Assembly (NCBI RefSeq): GCF_026625125.1
Contig: NZ_CP113097.1
Location: 3,348,001 to 3,412,000 of the forward strand
Source: Pseudomonas putida
GTDB lineage: Bacteria > Pseudomonadota > Gammaproteobacteria > Pseudomonadales > Pseudomonadaceae
Length of the DNA: 64,000 nucleotides
Reading direction: 5' to 3'
Position 1 is the stretch's first letter; the number at the start of each line of letters is the position of its first letter. Below are positions 51,568-60,440 of this stretch, piece after piece. The position numbers and the translations under genes were made by a program. A model generated the notes under the pieces. It did no database searches. It was not told the origin of the DNA and worked only from the letters and a program-made list of their open reading frames with translations.

Positions 51568-52110
51568 CTACTTAACTTCAAACGCATCGTAGACCACTGC
51601 ATTACCCAAGCGCATTGCGCTACCCACGCCGACCGTGCGGTTAAGCCAGGCGTACTGGGGCGCCGAAGTCTCGAAACGCAGTGTGATGCGGAACTGGTAG
51701 AGGCTGGGATCGACATCTTCGCCAGCGGCAACCCTCTTCATGACCTCAGCCGGCCCGTAACGATAGCCTTCGGTGCGCAGGTAGATCAGTGCACCGTCGT
51801 CGGTCTGCAGCAGGTAGCGGGTGTCGATGATTGCCACACCCTCGGGGCTGACGATTTGCCAGTCGGCGCCGTTATTGAGGATTGTGCCCTTGAGCCTGGC
51901 CCCCTCGAAATGGCCGCCTGTGATCGGGATGATACGCCGCTTGCCCTGCGCGCTGGTTTCGCCCAACTCCCACACCGGCGCTACCAGGTCCACCGTGAAG
52001 CGCGCCAGGGGTTCGAGCTTGAGCGGGGGCGGAGCGTAACTGCCAGCCTGGGCAAGACCTGTACAAACACCAAGCAGCAGCACAAGCAATCCTCTGCCAA
52101 GGCTCATCAT
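51568..52110 (-). CDS. DUF3237 family exported protein
   Basis: 180 residues with a signal peptide (LLVLLLGVCTGLAQA) and then a beta-rich DUF3237 (UPF0311) domain: LEPLARFTVDLVAPVWELGE, RRIIPITGGHFEGARLKGTI, NNGADWQIVSPEGVAIIDTR and the end VGSAMRLGNAVVYDAFEVK. The function of the family is unknown; members occur near aromatic-degradation genes. It is convergent with the preceding hydratase and relic and has its own promoter side in an AT-rich gap. The call is to family only. Confidence 0.8.
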   Translation of the reverse strand: MMSLGRGLLVLLLGVCTGLAQAGSYAPPPLKLEPLARFTVDLVAPVWELGETSAQGKRRIIPITGGHFEGARLKGTILNNGADWQIVSPEGVAIIDTRYLLQTDDGALIYLRTEGYRYGPAEVMKRVAAGEDVDPSLYQFRITLRFETSAPQYAWLNRTVGVGSAMRLGNAVVYDAFEVK

Positions 52111-52748
52111 GCTGCCTCCTGCAGTGAATGGATATTGGAGTTTTTAGGGTTCAGGCCCCGAGATGCGCCACACCACAGAGGCGGGAATCCTTGACAGCAC
52201 CGAGCGGCGACCGCTGAGGGACGTGCAATAAACGCTTGCATGAGCACAGAATATCCTTTGTTATTGGCATGTGGATAACATTGTTAACGATTATTTTTGT
52301 TAACCAATAAATTGTCAAGGTCATAGGGTCTTGCCGCAGAACCTTCAGTACCTTTGAGCTCAGCGCCATGCGGCTGGCACTCGATCTCAAGGACACTGCG
52401 GTAGCCAGAGGGACGCCGGCCTGTGCTACATGCAGTTACAGACGACGGGTGAAGAATTCAGTTTTATTCCCTTTCCTGTAGTCCATTTCCCAAAGATACT
52501 CACGGCGCCTGTTTTTCGTTGCGGCCTTTATTTGTCAGTTTTAGGCTCGGTGGGTCGTTGCACATCAACGACCGACTTTGACAGGTCGCGACGAGATACT
52601 TGCAGAGCTTTGCCTTTCATGGCGGCTGTGTATGGGGCACGTTCGCGTGCACCGGTTCTGGTATCCGCCGGTCTGTCAACCTATGCACAGCTGCCACCTA
52701 ACTGTTTGACAGCAGGTAGCTGGTGGCCCTGAAGATGGATACCAAAGC
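52111..52748. other. AT-rich gap with several dyads
   Basis: No confident gene in 638 bases. TTGTTAAC occurs twice 16 bases apart (52281 and 52297), the centre of an AT-rich region likely to hold the promoter of the DUF3237 gene. GGTCGTTG-CACAT-CAACGACC at 52553-52573 is a perfect 8-base stem, possibly a terminator or an operator. A 100-residue plus-strand frame here shows no family. Confidence 0.45.
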
Positions 52749-52991
52749 ATGCTGAAGATAGTCCCCGACCCACCCCACACTCTCCACTCCCTTGAAGACA
52801 CGCTGATGATGGCTGCCGACTACGCGCTTTGCGCCGAGGTCGTTGTCCAGCAGGCGATGTTGATGCAGCCGAAAGCACCTGCGTCCGTGATGATCATGAC
52901 CTCGATCCACGAACTTGATGCCCTACGCAAATTGCTAGAGTCAGCCTTGGCACAAATACAAAAGCCAGCCGATCCGCAAACGCTGCATTAG
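52749..52991 (+). CDS. Small DUF6124-like protein
   Basis: 80 residues, resembling a Pseudomonas-specific family of small proteins that begin MxKxxPxPP and carry two short helices (HSLEDTLMMAADYALCAEVV, then ELDALRKLLESALAQIQKP). Many copies exist per genome and none has a firm function. No signal peptide. GAAG lies about 14 bases before the ATG, a weak start. It stands alone between two gaps. Confidence 0.6.
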   Translation: MLKIVPDPPHTLHSLEDTLMMAADYALCAEVVVQQAMLMQPKAPASVMIMTSIHELDALRKLLESALAQIQKPADPQTLH

Positions 52992-53386
52992 TCCTCATCA
53001 TGATTTGCCTGGGCTGCTCGACTTCGGGCTAGCTGCCTCGCACAGCGCCGCCCCTGAGGTTGCACACGCCACTCAGCCCCCCCGCTGTGGGAGCCCGGCT
53101 TGCCGGCGATCGGGCCAGCCCAGTCACCCGGACTTTCAAGGCGCCAACACACCCTTAAAGACGTCACTACCCTACTACCTTGGCGCTCCGCCCAAGCCCC
53201 TGCTCCCAGCGCCCCAATTTGGCACCTTGGCGCCCCAAAACCACACATACTGCTGTTAGACCACTCACCAAGCGTGCGCCCTTCCCGCCCTGCAGCCCCT
53301 CTAACACAAGCCCTTGAACAATAATCTGACCAATTGGCCATGTTTTTGCTGTGCAACTGCTCATCACCCTGACCCCGAGCAGTCCC
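52992..53386. other. Upstream region of the ABC importer with a REP-like element
   Basis: No gene. A REP-like palindrome (TGTGGGAGCCCGGCTTGCCG, 53084-53118) typical of P. putida intergenic DNA lies here, and CCAATTGG (53330-53337) sits about 50 bases before the ATPase start, a possible operator. Confidence 0.55.
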
Positions 53387-54928
53387 ATGTCCACATCCCC
53401 CTCGCAATTGCGCCTCGAGCTGCGTGCCATTACCAAGCGATACCCGGGCACCTTGGCCAACGACCGCATCGACCTGCGCATCGCGCCCGGTGAAATCCAT
53501 GCCCTGCTCGGCGAGAACGGCGCGGGCAAGAGCACCCTGATGAAGATCATCTACGGCGTCACGGCGCCGGATGCCGGCCAGCTGCTATGGGAGGGGCAGC
53601 CCGTGCACATGCGTGACCCTGCCCGCGCCCGCGCGTTGGGCATCGGCATGGTGTTCCAGCACTTTTCCCTGTTCGAAACCCTGAGCGTCGCGCAAAACAT
53701 TGCCTTGGCGCTTGGCCGCGATGCCGGTACGCCAAAGCAATTGGCGCCGCGCATCCGCGAAGTGTCCCAACGCTACGGCATGGGCCTGGAACCTGAGCGC
53801 CTGGTGCACAGCCTGTCGATCGGTGAACGCCAGCGCGTGGAAATCGTGCGTTGCCTGATGCAGCCGATCAAGCTGCTGATCCTCGACGAACCCACTTCGG
53901 TGCTTACCCCGCAAGAGGTCGACGAACTGTTCGTCACCCTGCGCACACTCGCCGCAGAGGGCTGCAGCATCCTGTTCATCAGCCACAAGCTCAACGAAGT
54001 GCGTGCCCTGTGCCATGGCGCCACCGTGTTGCGCGGTGGGCGGGTCTCCGGCGCTTGCGACCCGGCGCAATGCAGCGATCTGCAACTGGCGCGAATGATG
54101 GTGGGCGATGCCGAAGGGCTGGAGGCAAGTTACCCGAAAAGCGCCGGGGGCTTGCCACGCCTGCGGGTGGACGACCTGACCTGGCGCAACAAAGACCCAT
54201 TCGGCACGTCCTTCGAACACCTGCGCCTGGAAGTACGCAGCGGCGAGATCGTAGGCATCGCGGGGGTCGCCGGCAACGGCCAGGACGAACTGCTGGCCCT
54301 GCTCAGTGGTGAAACACGCCTGCCCGCCAGCGACCGCGAACGCATCACCCTCGACAACCGGCCGATGGCCCACCTCTACCCCGACGCCCGCCGCGCCCTG
54401 GGGATGGCCTTCGTACCGGCCGAGCGCCTTGGGCATGGCGCGGTGCCGGACATGAGCCTGGCCGACAACGCCCTGCTCACCGCTTTCCAGCAGGGCCTGG
54501 TCAACCGCGGCCTGATCCGTTCAGGCAAGGTGTTCGCGCTGGCCGAGCAGATCATCCAGCGCTTCGCGGTCAAAGCGCCGGATGCCCGGGCCACGGCACG
54601 TAGCCTGTCCGGGGGCAACCTGCAGAAGTTCATCCTCGGCCGCGAAATCCTGCAGGCCCCCAAGCTGCTGATCGCTGCCCACCCGACCTGGGGTGTGGAT
54701 GTCGGAGCTGCCGCAGCGATTCACCGTGCGCTGATTGCCTTGCGCGACGCCGGCGCAGCAATCCTGGTGATTTCCGAAGACCTGGAGGAGTTGTTCCAGA
54801 TCAGCGACCGCATCGGCGCGCTGTGCAGTGGGCGCCTGTCGCCGCTCAAGGCCACCGCGCAGGCCCATACCGTGGAGGTCGGCGGTTGGATGGCCGGCCA
54901 GTTCGATGCCCCGCAAGACGCCGCCTGA
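53387..54928 (+). CDS. ABC transporter ATP-binding protein, nucleoside/BMP type (two NBDs)
   Basis: 513 residues with two nucleotide-binding domains, as in YufO/RbsA-like subunits. The first is canonical: Walker A GENGAGKST, signature LSIGERQRVEIVR, Walker B LLILDEPTSVLTP. The second has GVAGNGQDELL at the Walker A site, signature LSGGNLQKFILGREI and the degenerate Walker B LLIAAHPTWGVDV usual for this family. It powers import by the two permeases that follow, with 12 bases before the first. The start at 53387 (MSTSPSQL) is preferred; an upstream GTG at 53351 is possible. No strong ribosome site precedes either. Confidence 0.92.
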   Translation: MSTSPSQLRLELRAITKRYPGTLANDRIDLRIAPGEIHALLGENGAGKSTLMKIIYGVTAPDAGQLLWEGQPVHMRDPARARALGIGMVFQHFSLFETLSVAQNIALALGRDAGTPKQLAPRIREVSQRYGMGLEPERLVHSLSIGERQRVEIVRCLMQPIKLLILDEPTSVLTPQEVDELFVTLRTLAAEGCSILFISHKLNEVRALCHGATVLRGGRVSGACDPAQCSDLQLARMMVGDAEGLEASYPKSAGGLPRLRVDDLTWRNKDPFGTSFEHLRLEVRSGEIVGIAGVAGNGQDELLALLSGETRLPASDRERITLDNRPMAHLYPDARRALGMAFVPAERLGHGAVPDMSLADNALLTAFQQGLVNRGLIRSGKVFALAEQIIQRFAVKAPDARATARSLSGGNLQKFILGREILQAPKLLIAAHPTWGVDVGAAAAIHRALIALRDAGAAILVISEDLEELFQISDRIGALCSGRLSPLKATAQAHTVEVGGWMAGQFDAPQDAA

Positions 54929-54940
54929 CGAGACCCCCTC

Positions 54941-56041
54941 ATGTTGCTATCCCTCGAACCCCGTACCCAGCAGTCCCGTGCCATGCTCGTTGTGTCACCC
55001 CTGCTTGCCGCCCTGTTGACCCTGCTCAGCGGGGCGATCCTGTTCAGCGCCCAGGGGCATGCCCCCTTGCAGACCTTTCACACGTTGCTGATCGAACCCA
55101 TCAGCGACCTTTACGGCCTCTCGGAACTGCTGCTCAAAGCCTTGCCGATCCTGCTCTGCGCCCTCGGCCTGGCCGTGGCCTACCAAGCCCGCATCTGGAA
55201 CATTGGCGCCGAAGGCCAGCTGCTGATCGGCGCCCTGGCCGGCAGTGCCGTGGCGATCCACCTCATCGAGTGGGAAAGCCGCTGGGCGCTGGTCTGGGTG
55301 TTGCTCGCCGGCACGCTGGCCGGTGCGCTATGGGGGGCACTCGCAGCCTGGCTGCGCACGCACTTCAATGCCAACGAAATCCTCACCACCATCATGCTCA
55401 ACTACATCGCCTTGAACCTGCTCTTGTACTTCGTTCACGGGCCACTGAAGGATCCCGAAGGGTTCAGTTTCCCGCAGTCGGCTATGTTCGGCGATGCCAG
55501 CCGCCTGCCGGCGCTGTTCGAGGATGGCCGGCTGCATATCGGGCTGTACTTCGTGCTGATGGCACTGGTGGCGGTGTGGGTGCTGCTGCACAAGAGCTTC
55601 CTGGGTTTCCAGATCAAGGTGCTCGGGCAGGACCTGCGCGCCGCTGGGTTTGTCGGCTTTCGCCACAAGCGCCTGGTCTGGCTGGCGCTGCTGATCAGCG
55701 GCGGCCTGGCAGGCCTGGCCGGGGTCAGCGAAGTCAGCGGGCCGATCGGCCAACTGGTGCCGCAGGTATCTCCCGGCTACGGCTACGCGGCGATTACCGT
55801 CGCGTTTCTCGGGCGCCTCAACCCCTTTGGCATTCTGGTGGCCGGGTTGTTGATGGCCCTGCTGTACCTGGGCGGCGAGAACGCGCAGATGAGCCTGAAC
55901 CTGCCGCAATCGCTGACCGGGCTGTTCCAGGGAATGATGCTGTTCTACCTGCTGGCCTGCGACGTGCTGATCCTCTACCGGCTACGCCTGAAGCTGAACT
56001 GGCGCCGGCGCGCGCCGCTGGCAAAACCTGCCAGCGCCTGA
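54941..56041 (+). CDS. ABC transporter permease, nucleoside/BMP type (first)
   Basis: 366 residues, about ten membrane segments, BPD_transp_2 family (YufP-like). Family marks: LGLAVAYQARIWNIGAEGQL near 75-95, FNANEILTTIMLNYIALNL, and VSPGYGYAAITVAFLGRLNP. It forms the channel with the second permease. The long N-terminal segment with one membrane span is usual for this subunit. Encoded between the ATPase and the second permease, with short spacing throughout. Confidence 0.92.
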   Translation: MLLSLEPRTQQSRAMLVVSPLLAALLTLLSGAILFSAQGHAPLQTFHTLLIEPISDLYGLSELLLKALPILLCALGLAVAYQARIWNIGAEGQLLIGALAGSAVAIHLIEWESRWALVWVLLAGTLAGALWGALAAWLRTHFNANEILTTIMLNYIALNLLLYFVHGPLKDPEGFSFPQSAMFGDASRLPALFEDGRLHIGLYFVLMALVAVWVLLHKSFLGFQIKVLGQDLRAAGFVGFRHKRLVWLALLISGGLAGLAGVSEVSGPIGQLVPQVSPGYGYAAITVAFLGRLNPFGILVAGLLMALLYLGGENAQMSLNLPQSLTGLFQGMMLFYLLACDVLILYRLRLKLNWRRRAPLAKPASA

Positions 56042-56099
56042 ATTCCCATGACCTTTTCGTTTACCTGCCGCCCACCGCGTGCAGGCTGAGGCTTCGACT

Positions 56100-57026
56100 A
56101 TGGATCTCGATCTGCTTGGCAACATTCTCTACGCCATGGTGCGCTGCGGTACCCCACTGCTACTGGTCGCCCTGGGCGAACTGGTGTGCGAAAAGAGCGG
56201 CGTGCTCAACCTCGGCCAGGAAGGCATGATGCTGTTCGGCGCGGTGGTAGGGTTCATCGCCGCCTACGCCACCGGCAGCCTCTGGCTTGGCGTGCTGATG
56301 GCGTGCCTGGCCGGCATGTTGCTGGCTTCGCTGTTCGCACTCGTAGCACTCGGCTGCCAGGCCAACCAGGTGGCGACGGGGCTGGCGCTGACCATCTTCG
56401 GTGTCGGCCTGTCTTCTTTCGTCGGCACCGCCTGGGTCGGCAAGCCCCTGAGCGGCTTCGAGCCGGTGGCCATACCGCTGCTGGCGGACATCCCGGTCAT
56501 CGGCCATATGCTGTTCAACCAGGATGTACTGGTTTACCTGTCCTTCGGCCTGTTCGTGCTGATCGCCTGGACGCTGCTCAAAAGCCGCACCGGGCTGATC
56601 CTTCAGGCGGTTGGTGAAAACCCCGACGCCGCCAGCGCCATGGGCCTGCCCGTGCTGCGCGTGCGCACCTTGGCGGTGCTGTTCGGCGGTGCCATGGCCG
56701 GGCTGGCCGGGGGTTACCTGTCGCTGGCCTACACCCCGATGTGGGCGGAGAACATGACCGCAGGGCGCGGCTGGATCGCCCTGGCGCTGGTGGTATTCGC
56801 CAGTTGGCGGGTGTTGCGGGTGCTGCTCGGTGCCTACCTGTTTGGCCTGGCGAGCATCCTGCACCTGGTGGCCCAAGGTATCGGCGTGAGCTTCCCTGCC
56901 AACCTGCTGGCCATGTTGCCCTATGTGGCCACGATTCTGGTGCTGGTGGTGCTGTCGCGCGATGCCATCAAAACCCGCCTGTACGCCCCGGTTTCACTGG
57001 GTCAGCCGTGGAAGACCGGGCGCTGA
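56100..57026 (+). CDS. ABC transporter permease, nucleoside/BMP type (second)
   Basis: 308 residues, YufQ-like partner permease with eight to nine membrane segments. Marks: CEKSGVLNLGQEGMMLFGAV near 30-50, GCQANQVATGLALTIFGVGL, and GGAMAGLAGGYLSLAYTPMW. The start MDLDLLGN is chosen over a frame seven codons longer because GAGG lies close before it. 58 bases after the first permease, so in the same operon. Confidence 0.92.
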   Translation: MDLDLLGNILYAMVRCGTPLLLVALGELVCEKSGVLNLGQEGMMLFGAVVGFIAAYATGSLWLGVLMACLAGMLLASLFALVALGCQANQVATGLALTIFGVGLSSFVGTAWVGKPLSGFEPVAIPLLADIPVIGHMLFNQDVLVYLSFGLFVLIAWTLLKSRTGLILQAVGENPDAASAMGLPVLRVRTLAVLFGGAMAGLAGGYLSLAYTPMWAENMTAGRGWIALALVVFASWRVLRVLLGAYLFGLASILHLVAQGIGVSFPANLLAMLPYVATILVLVVLSRDAIKTRLYAPVSLGQPWKTGR

Positions 57027-57138
57027 GGCCTCGCGCCTGGGCTGCACCGTGCACCGCTATCGATGCCCCTCTGCTCTGTTTTCTTGCATTACCAACGCGC
57101 CTTACACAGCCAATATGAAGACCTACAGGAGCCACACC

Positions 57139-58224
57139 TTGAAACCTCACAATAAAAGCAAACACCTGCTGCGCGCCCTGGCAGCCGCCATTGGCCTGAG
57201 CACCGCCCTGACCGCCGTCGCCGCCGATCCACTGAAGGTTGGCTTCGTCTATATCGGCCCGATCGGCGACCATGGCTGGACCTATCAGCATGAGCAGGGC
57301 CGCCAGGCCCTGATCAAGCAATTCGGCGACAAGGTCGACAGCAGCTTCGTCGAAAACGTGCCCGAAGGCGCCGATGCCGAGCGGGTCATCCGCAACATGG
57401 CCAAGGGCGGCTATGACCTGGTGTTCGCCACCTCGTTCGGCTACATGAACCCCACCGCCAAAGTCGCCAAGCAGTTCCCGAAGGTCACTTTCGAACATGC
57501 CACCGGCTACAAGCAGGACAAGAACCTTGGTACTTACCTGGCCACTTCCTACGAAGGCCGTTACGTTGGCGGCTACCTGGCCGCGAAGATGACCAAGAGC
57601 AAGAAGATTGGCTATGTGGCCTCCTTCCCTATTCCCGAAGTGCTGCGCGATATCAACGCCATCCAGTTGGCGCTGGACAAATACAACCCTGGTACCGAAA
57701 TCAAGGTGGTGTGGGTCAACTCATGGTTCGACCCGGGCAAAGAGGCCGATGCCGCCAACGCCCTGATCGACCAGGGCGTTGACGTGCTGTTCCAGCACAC
57801 CGACAGCCCGGCACCGATCCAGGCCGCCGAACGGCGTGGCATCTACGCCGTCGGCTACGCCTCGGACATGGCCCACTTCGGGCCCAAGGCAGTGCTGACC
57901 TCCATCGTCAACAATTGGGGGCCGCACTACATAAAAAGCACTCAGGCGGTCATGGACGGCACCTGGAAACCCCAGGATTACTGGGGCGGGCTTGCCGATG
58001 GCACCGTCCAGCTGCCCATCAGTGACCTGGTACCCGCCGACGTCAAAAGCGGCGCCGAACAGATCATCGCCAGCATCAAGGACGGCACGTTCCACCCCTT
58101 CACCGGCCCGATCCTGGACCAGGCGGGTGCGGTCAAGATCCCCGCAGGCGCCGTGGCCAGCAACGCCGAACTGGCAGGCATGAACTACTACGTCAAAGGC
58201 ATCACGGCGCAACTGCCCAAGTAA
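57139..58224 (+). CDS. BMP family ABC transporter substrate-binding protein
   Basis: About 361 residues. A signal peptide (LLRALAAAIGLSTALTAVAA) is followed by the basic-membrane-protein fold: KVGFVYIGPIGDHGWTYQHE, FVENVPEGADAERVIRNMAK, FATSFGYMNP, KIGYVASFPIPEVLRDINA. Relatives bind nucleosides or purine-like ligands; the Trp and Phe residues around the ligand site are kept. The TTG at 57139 is preceded by AGGAG with seven bases between, while the ATG at 57115 has no ribosome site, so TTG is favoured. Fourth gene of the importer operon, making the ligand periplasmic. Confidence 0.92.
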   Translation: MKPHNKSKHLLRALAAAIGLSTALTAVAADPLKVGFVYIGPIGDHGWTYQHEQGRQALIKQFGDKVDSSFVENVPEGADAERVIRNMAKGGYDLVFATSFGYMNPTAKVAKQFPKVTFEHATGYKQDKNLGTYLATSYEGRYVGGYLAAKMTKSKKIGYVASFPIPEVLRDINAIQLALDKYNPGTEIKVVWVNSWFDPGKEADAANALIDQGVDVLFQHTDSPAPIQAAERRGIYAVGYASDMAHFGPKAVLTSIVNNWGPHYIKSTQAVMDGTWKPQDYWGGLADGTVQLPISDLVPADVKSGAEQIIASIKDGTFHPFTGPILDQAGAVKIPAGAVASNAELAGMNYYVKGITAQLPK

Positions 58225-58232
58225 ACACGGGT

Positions 58233-58251
58233 GGGAGCGCCAGCCGCTCCC
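58233..58251. repeat. Hairpin after the binding-protein gene
   Basis: GGGAGCG-CCAGC-CGCTCCC, nine bases after the binding-protein stop. No T-run follows. It may protect the upstream message so that binding protein exceeds the downstream oxygenase, a common arrangement. Confidence 0.5.
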
Positions 58252-58280
58252 GCTTGCACCGCCCTTTCACGGAGCCATTC

Positions 58281-59243
58281 ATGAACACCCTGCCGATCAT
58301 CGATATCAGCCCGCTGTACCAGCAAGATCCCACCGCCCGCCTGGCCGTAGCCCGGCAGATCGACGCCGCCTGCAGGCAGTGGGGCTTCTACTACATCAAG
58401 GGGCACCCCATCCCGGCCAGCCGCATTGGCGCACTGAAAGCGGCCGCCGAACAGTTCTTCGCCTGCCCTGCCGAGGAAAAGCTGCGCATCGACATCACCC
58501 AGAGCGAGCACCATCGCGGCTACGGCGCCATCGCCACCGAACAGCTGGACCCGAGCCGGCCAAGCGACCTGAAAGAAACCTTCGACATGGGCTTTCACAT
58601 GGCCCCGGATCATCCCGACGTGCTCGCGAAAAAGCCACTGCGTGGGCCCAATCGGCACCCCGCCATCCCCGGGTGGGAGGCGCTGCTGCAAGCGCATTAC
58701 CAAGACATGCACGCCCTGTCACTCACCCTGCTGCGAGCGATGGCGCAGGCGTTGTGCATCGAGCAGGATTTCTTCGACCAGCGCTTCGCCAACCCCATCA
58801 GCGTTTTTCGCATGATCCACTACCCGCCGCGCCAGGCTGCCAGCAGCATCGACCAACAAGGCGCCGGCGCGCACACCGACTACGGGTGCGTCACCTTGCT
58901 GTATCAGGACAGCACCGGCGGCCTGCAGGTGCAGAGCGTGGATGGCCAGTGGATCGATGCGCCGCCGATCGAGGGCACCTATGTGGTCAATATCGGCGAC
59001 ATGATGGCGCGCTGGAGCAACGACAGGTACACCTCAACGCCCCACCGGGTCGTCAGCCCGCAGGGCGCGCACCGCTACTCGATGCCGTTCTTTGCCGAAC
59101 CGCATCCGGACACGATGATCAGTTGCCTGCCCAACTGCTCCAGCCCCGACAACCCACCCAAGTACCCGCCGGTTTCGTGCAGCGCCTACATGCTGTCGCG
59201 CTTCGCCGAAACCTATGCCTATCGCCGTGAGCAGGCCACGTAG
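58281..59243 (+). CDS. 2-oxoglutarate/Fe(II)-dependent oxygenase, isopenicillin N synthase family
   Basis: 320 residues. N-terminal DIOX_N part (LPIIDISPLYQQD, WGFYYIKGHPIP) and a jelly-roll core with the iron ligands HTDYG and HRVVSPQG and the 2-oxoglutarate-binding RYSMPFF. Such enzymes hydroxylate or demethylate small molecules. The ATG at 58281 follows GGAG. It lies just after a nucleoside-type importer, which suggests it oxidises the imported compound, for example a modified purine or pyrimidine; this is inference. Convergent with the M20 amidohydrolase. Confidence 0.9.
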   Translation: MNTLPIIDISPLYQQDPTARLAVARQIDAACRQWGFYYIKGHPIPASRIGALKAAAEQFFACPAEEKLRIDITQSEHHRGYGAIATEQLDPSRPSDLKETFDMGFHMAPDHPDVLAKKPLRGPNRHPAIPGWEALLQAHYQDMHALSLTLLRAMAQALCIEQDFFDQRFANPISVFRMIHYPPRQAASSIDQQGAGAHTDYGCVTLLYQDSTGGLQVQSVDGQWIDAPPIEGTYVVNIGDMMARWSNDRYTSTPHRVVSPQGAHRYSMPFFAEPHPDTMISCLPNCSSPDNPPKYPPVSCSAYMLSRFAETYAYRREQAT

Positions 59244-59254
59244 CCTGCGCCACA

Positions 59255-60439
59255 TCAGCTCAGGTAGTCTTCAACCCACTTCACCCAGCAATCGGAGCCG
59301 ATCTTCACCAGTGCGTCGTTGAAGTCATAGTGCGGGTTATGGACCGAGCAACCGTGGAACTCCCCTGTGCCGTTGCCCAGCATGAAGTAGCACCCCGGCC
59401 GCGCCTGGAGCATGTAGGCGAAATCTTCGGTTCCCATCACCTTCTTGGGCATCCGCGCCAGCATCTGCCCCTCGGCAAATAGCGGGCGCAGGCTTTCACG
59501 CAGCTGTGCGCTTTGCGCCTCGCTATTGCTCAGCGCAGGCGCCAGCTGGGTAAAGTCCAGCGCGATCTCCACCCCAAAGCTCTCGGCATGCCCCTTGACC
59601 AGCGCCTCGATGCGCTGGTTGATCTTCGACTGGGTTTGGGGCGTATCGGTGCGCACGCTGAGCAACATGCTCGCTTCATCGGGAATGATGTTGTAGACCG
59701 TGCCCGCCTGGATCATGCCGATACTGATCACCGCATACTCTTCAACGCTCAGGTTGCGCGACTTGATGGTCTGGATGCCACTGATCAGGCTATTCAACGC
59801 CGAGATCGGGTCCACCGCAAGCTCCGGCATGGCGCCATGCCCGCCTTTGCCGCTGATGCGAATGCTGACCCGCTGGGAAGACGCCATGGTCGGCCCGCTC
59901 TGCACCACGCAAGTGCCCACCGGCATGCCCGGCATGTTGTGCAGCGCGTACACAGAATCACACGGGAAACGCTCGAACAGCCCATCATCGATCATGGCCT
60001 TGGCGCCGGCCAGGCCTTCTTCGTCGGGCTGGAAGATCAGGTTCAAGGTACCGTTGAAGTTGCGCGTGGCAGCCAATCGCGAAGCCGCCGCCAACAGGAT
60101 CGCGGTATGCCCGTCATGGCCACAGGCATGCATGCGCCCAGGGATCTTGCTGGCATGCGCGAAGGGGTTCTTCTCACTCATGGGCAGCGCGTCCATGTCT
60201 GCCCGTAGCCCGATGCTGCGGGGGCTGTCGCCCACTTTAAGCACCCCTACCAGGCCGTGCCCGCCCACATTACGGTGTACCTCATAGCCCCAGGCTTGCA
60301 GCTTCTCCGCCACCAGGGCAGCAGTGTCAGGCGTGTCGCCGCCGAGCTCTGGCGCGGCATGGATCTGGCGGCGGATCTTGATGAACGCGTCCAGGTCTTC
60401 GGCCAGCTGCGGCGCTTGATTTCGTTCGAAGGTACCCAT
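59255..60439 (-). CDS. M20 family amidohydrolase (hippurate hydrolase-like)
   Basis: 394 residues. Metal-dependent peptidase/aminoacylase fold: HAAPELGGDTPDTA, RADMDALPMSEKN, ACGHDGHTAILLAAA (Cys, His), IFQPDEEGLAGAKAM (Glu) and the dimerisation domain GKGGHGAMPELAVDP. It hydrolyses N-acyl amino acids such as hippurate, or indole-3-acetyl-amino acids, to acid and amino acid. Its start is one base after the stop of the transporter gene (TGACATG), so they form an operon in which the transporter probably supplies the substrate. Confidence 0.92.
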   Translation of the reverse strand: MGTFERNQAPQLAEDLDAFIKIRRQIHAAPELGGDTPDTAALVAEKLQAWGYEVHRNVGGHGLVGVLKVGDSPRSIGLRADMDALPMSEKNPFAHASKIPGRMHACGHDGHTAILLAAASRLAATRNFNGTLNLIFQPDEEGLAGAKAMIDDGLFERFPCDSVYALHNMPGMPVGTCVVQSGPTMASSQRVSIRISGKGGHGAMPELAVDPISALNSLISGIQTIKSRNLSVEEYAVISIGMIQAGTVYNIIPDEASMLLSVRTDTPQTQSKINQRIEALVKGHAESFGVEIALDFTQLAPALSNSEAQSAQLRESLRPLFAEGQMLARMPKKVMGTEDFAYMLQARPGCYFMLGNGTGEFHGCSVHNPHYDFNDALVKIGSDCWVKWVEDYLS

Positions 60440-60440
60440 G

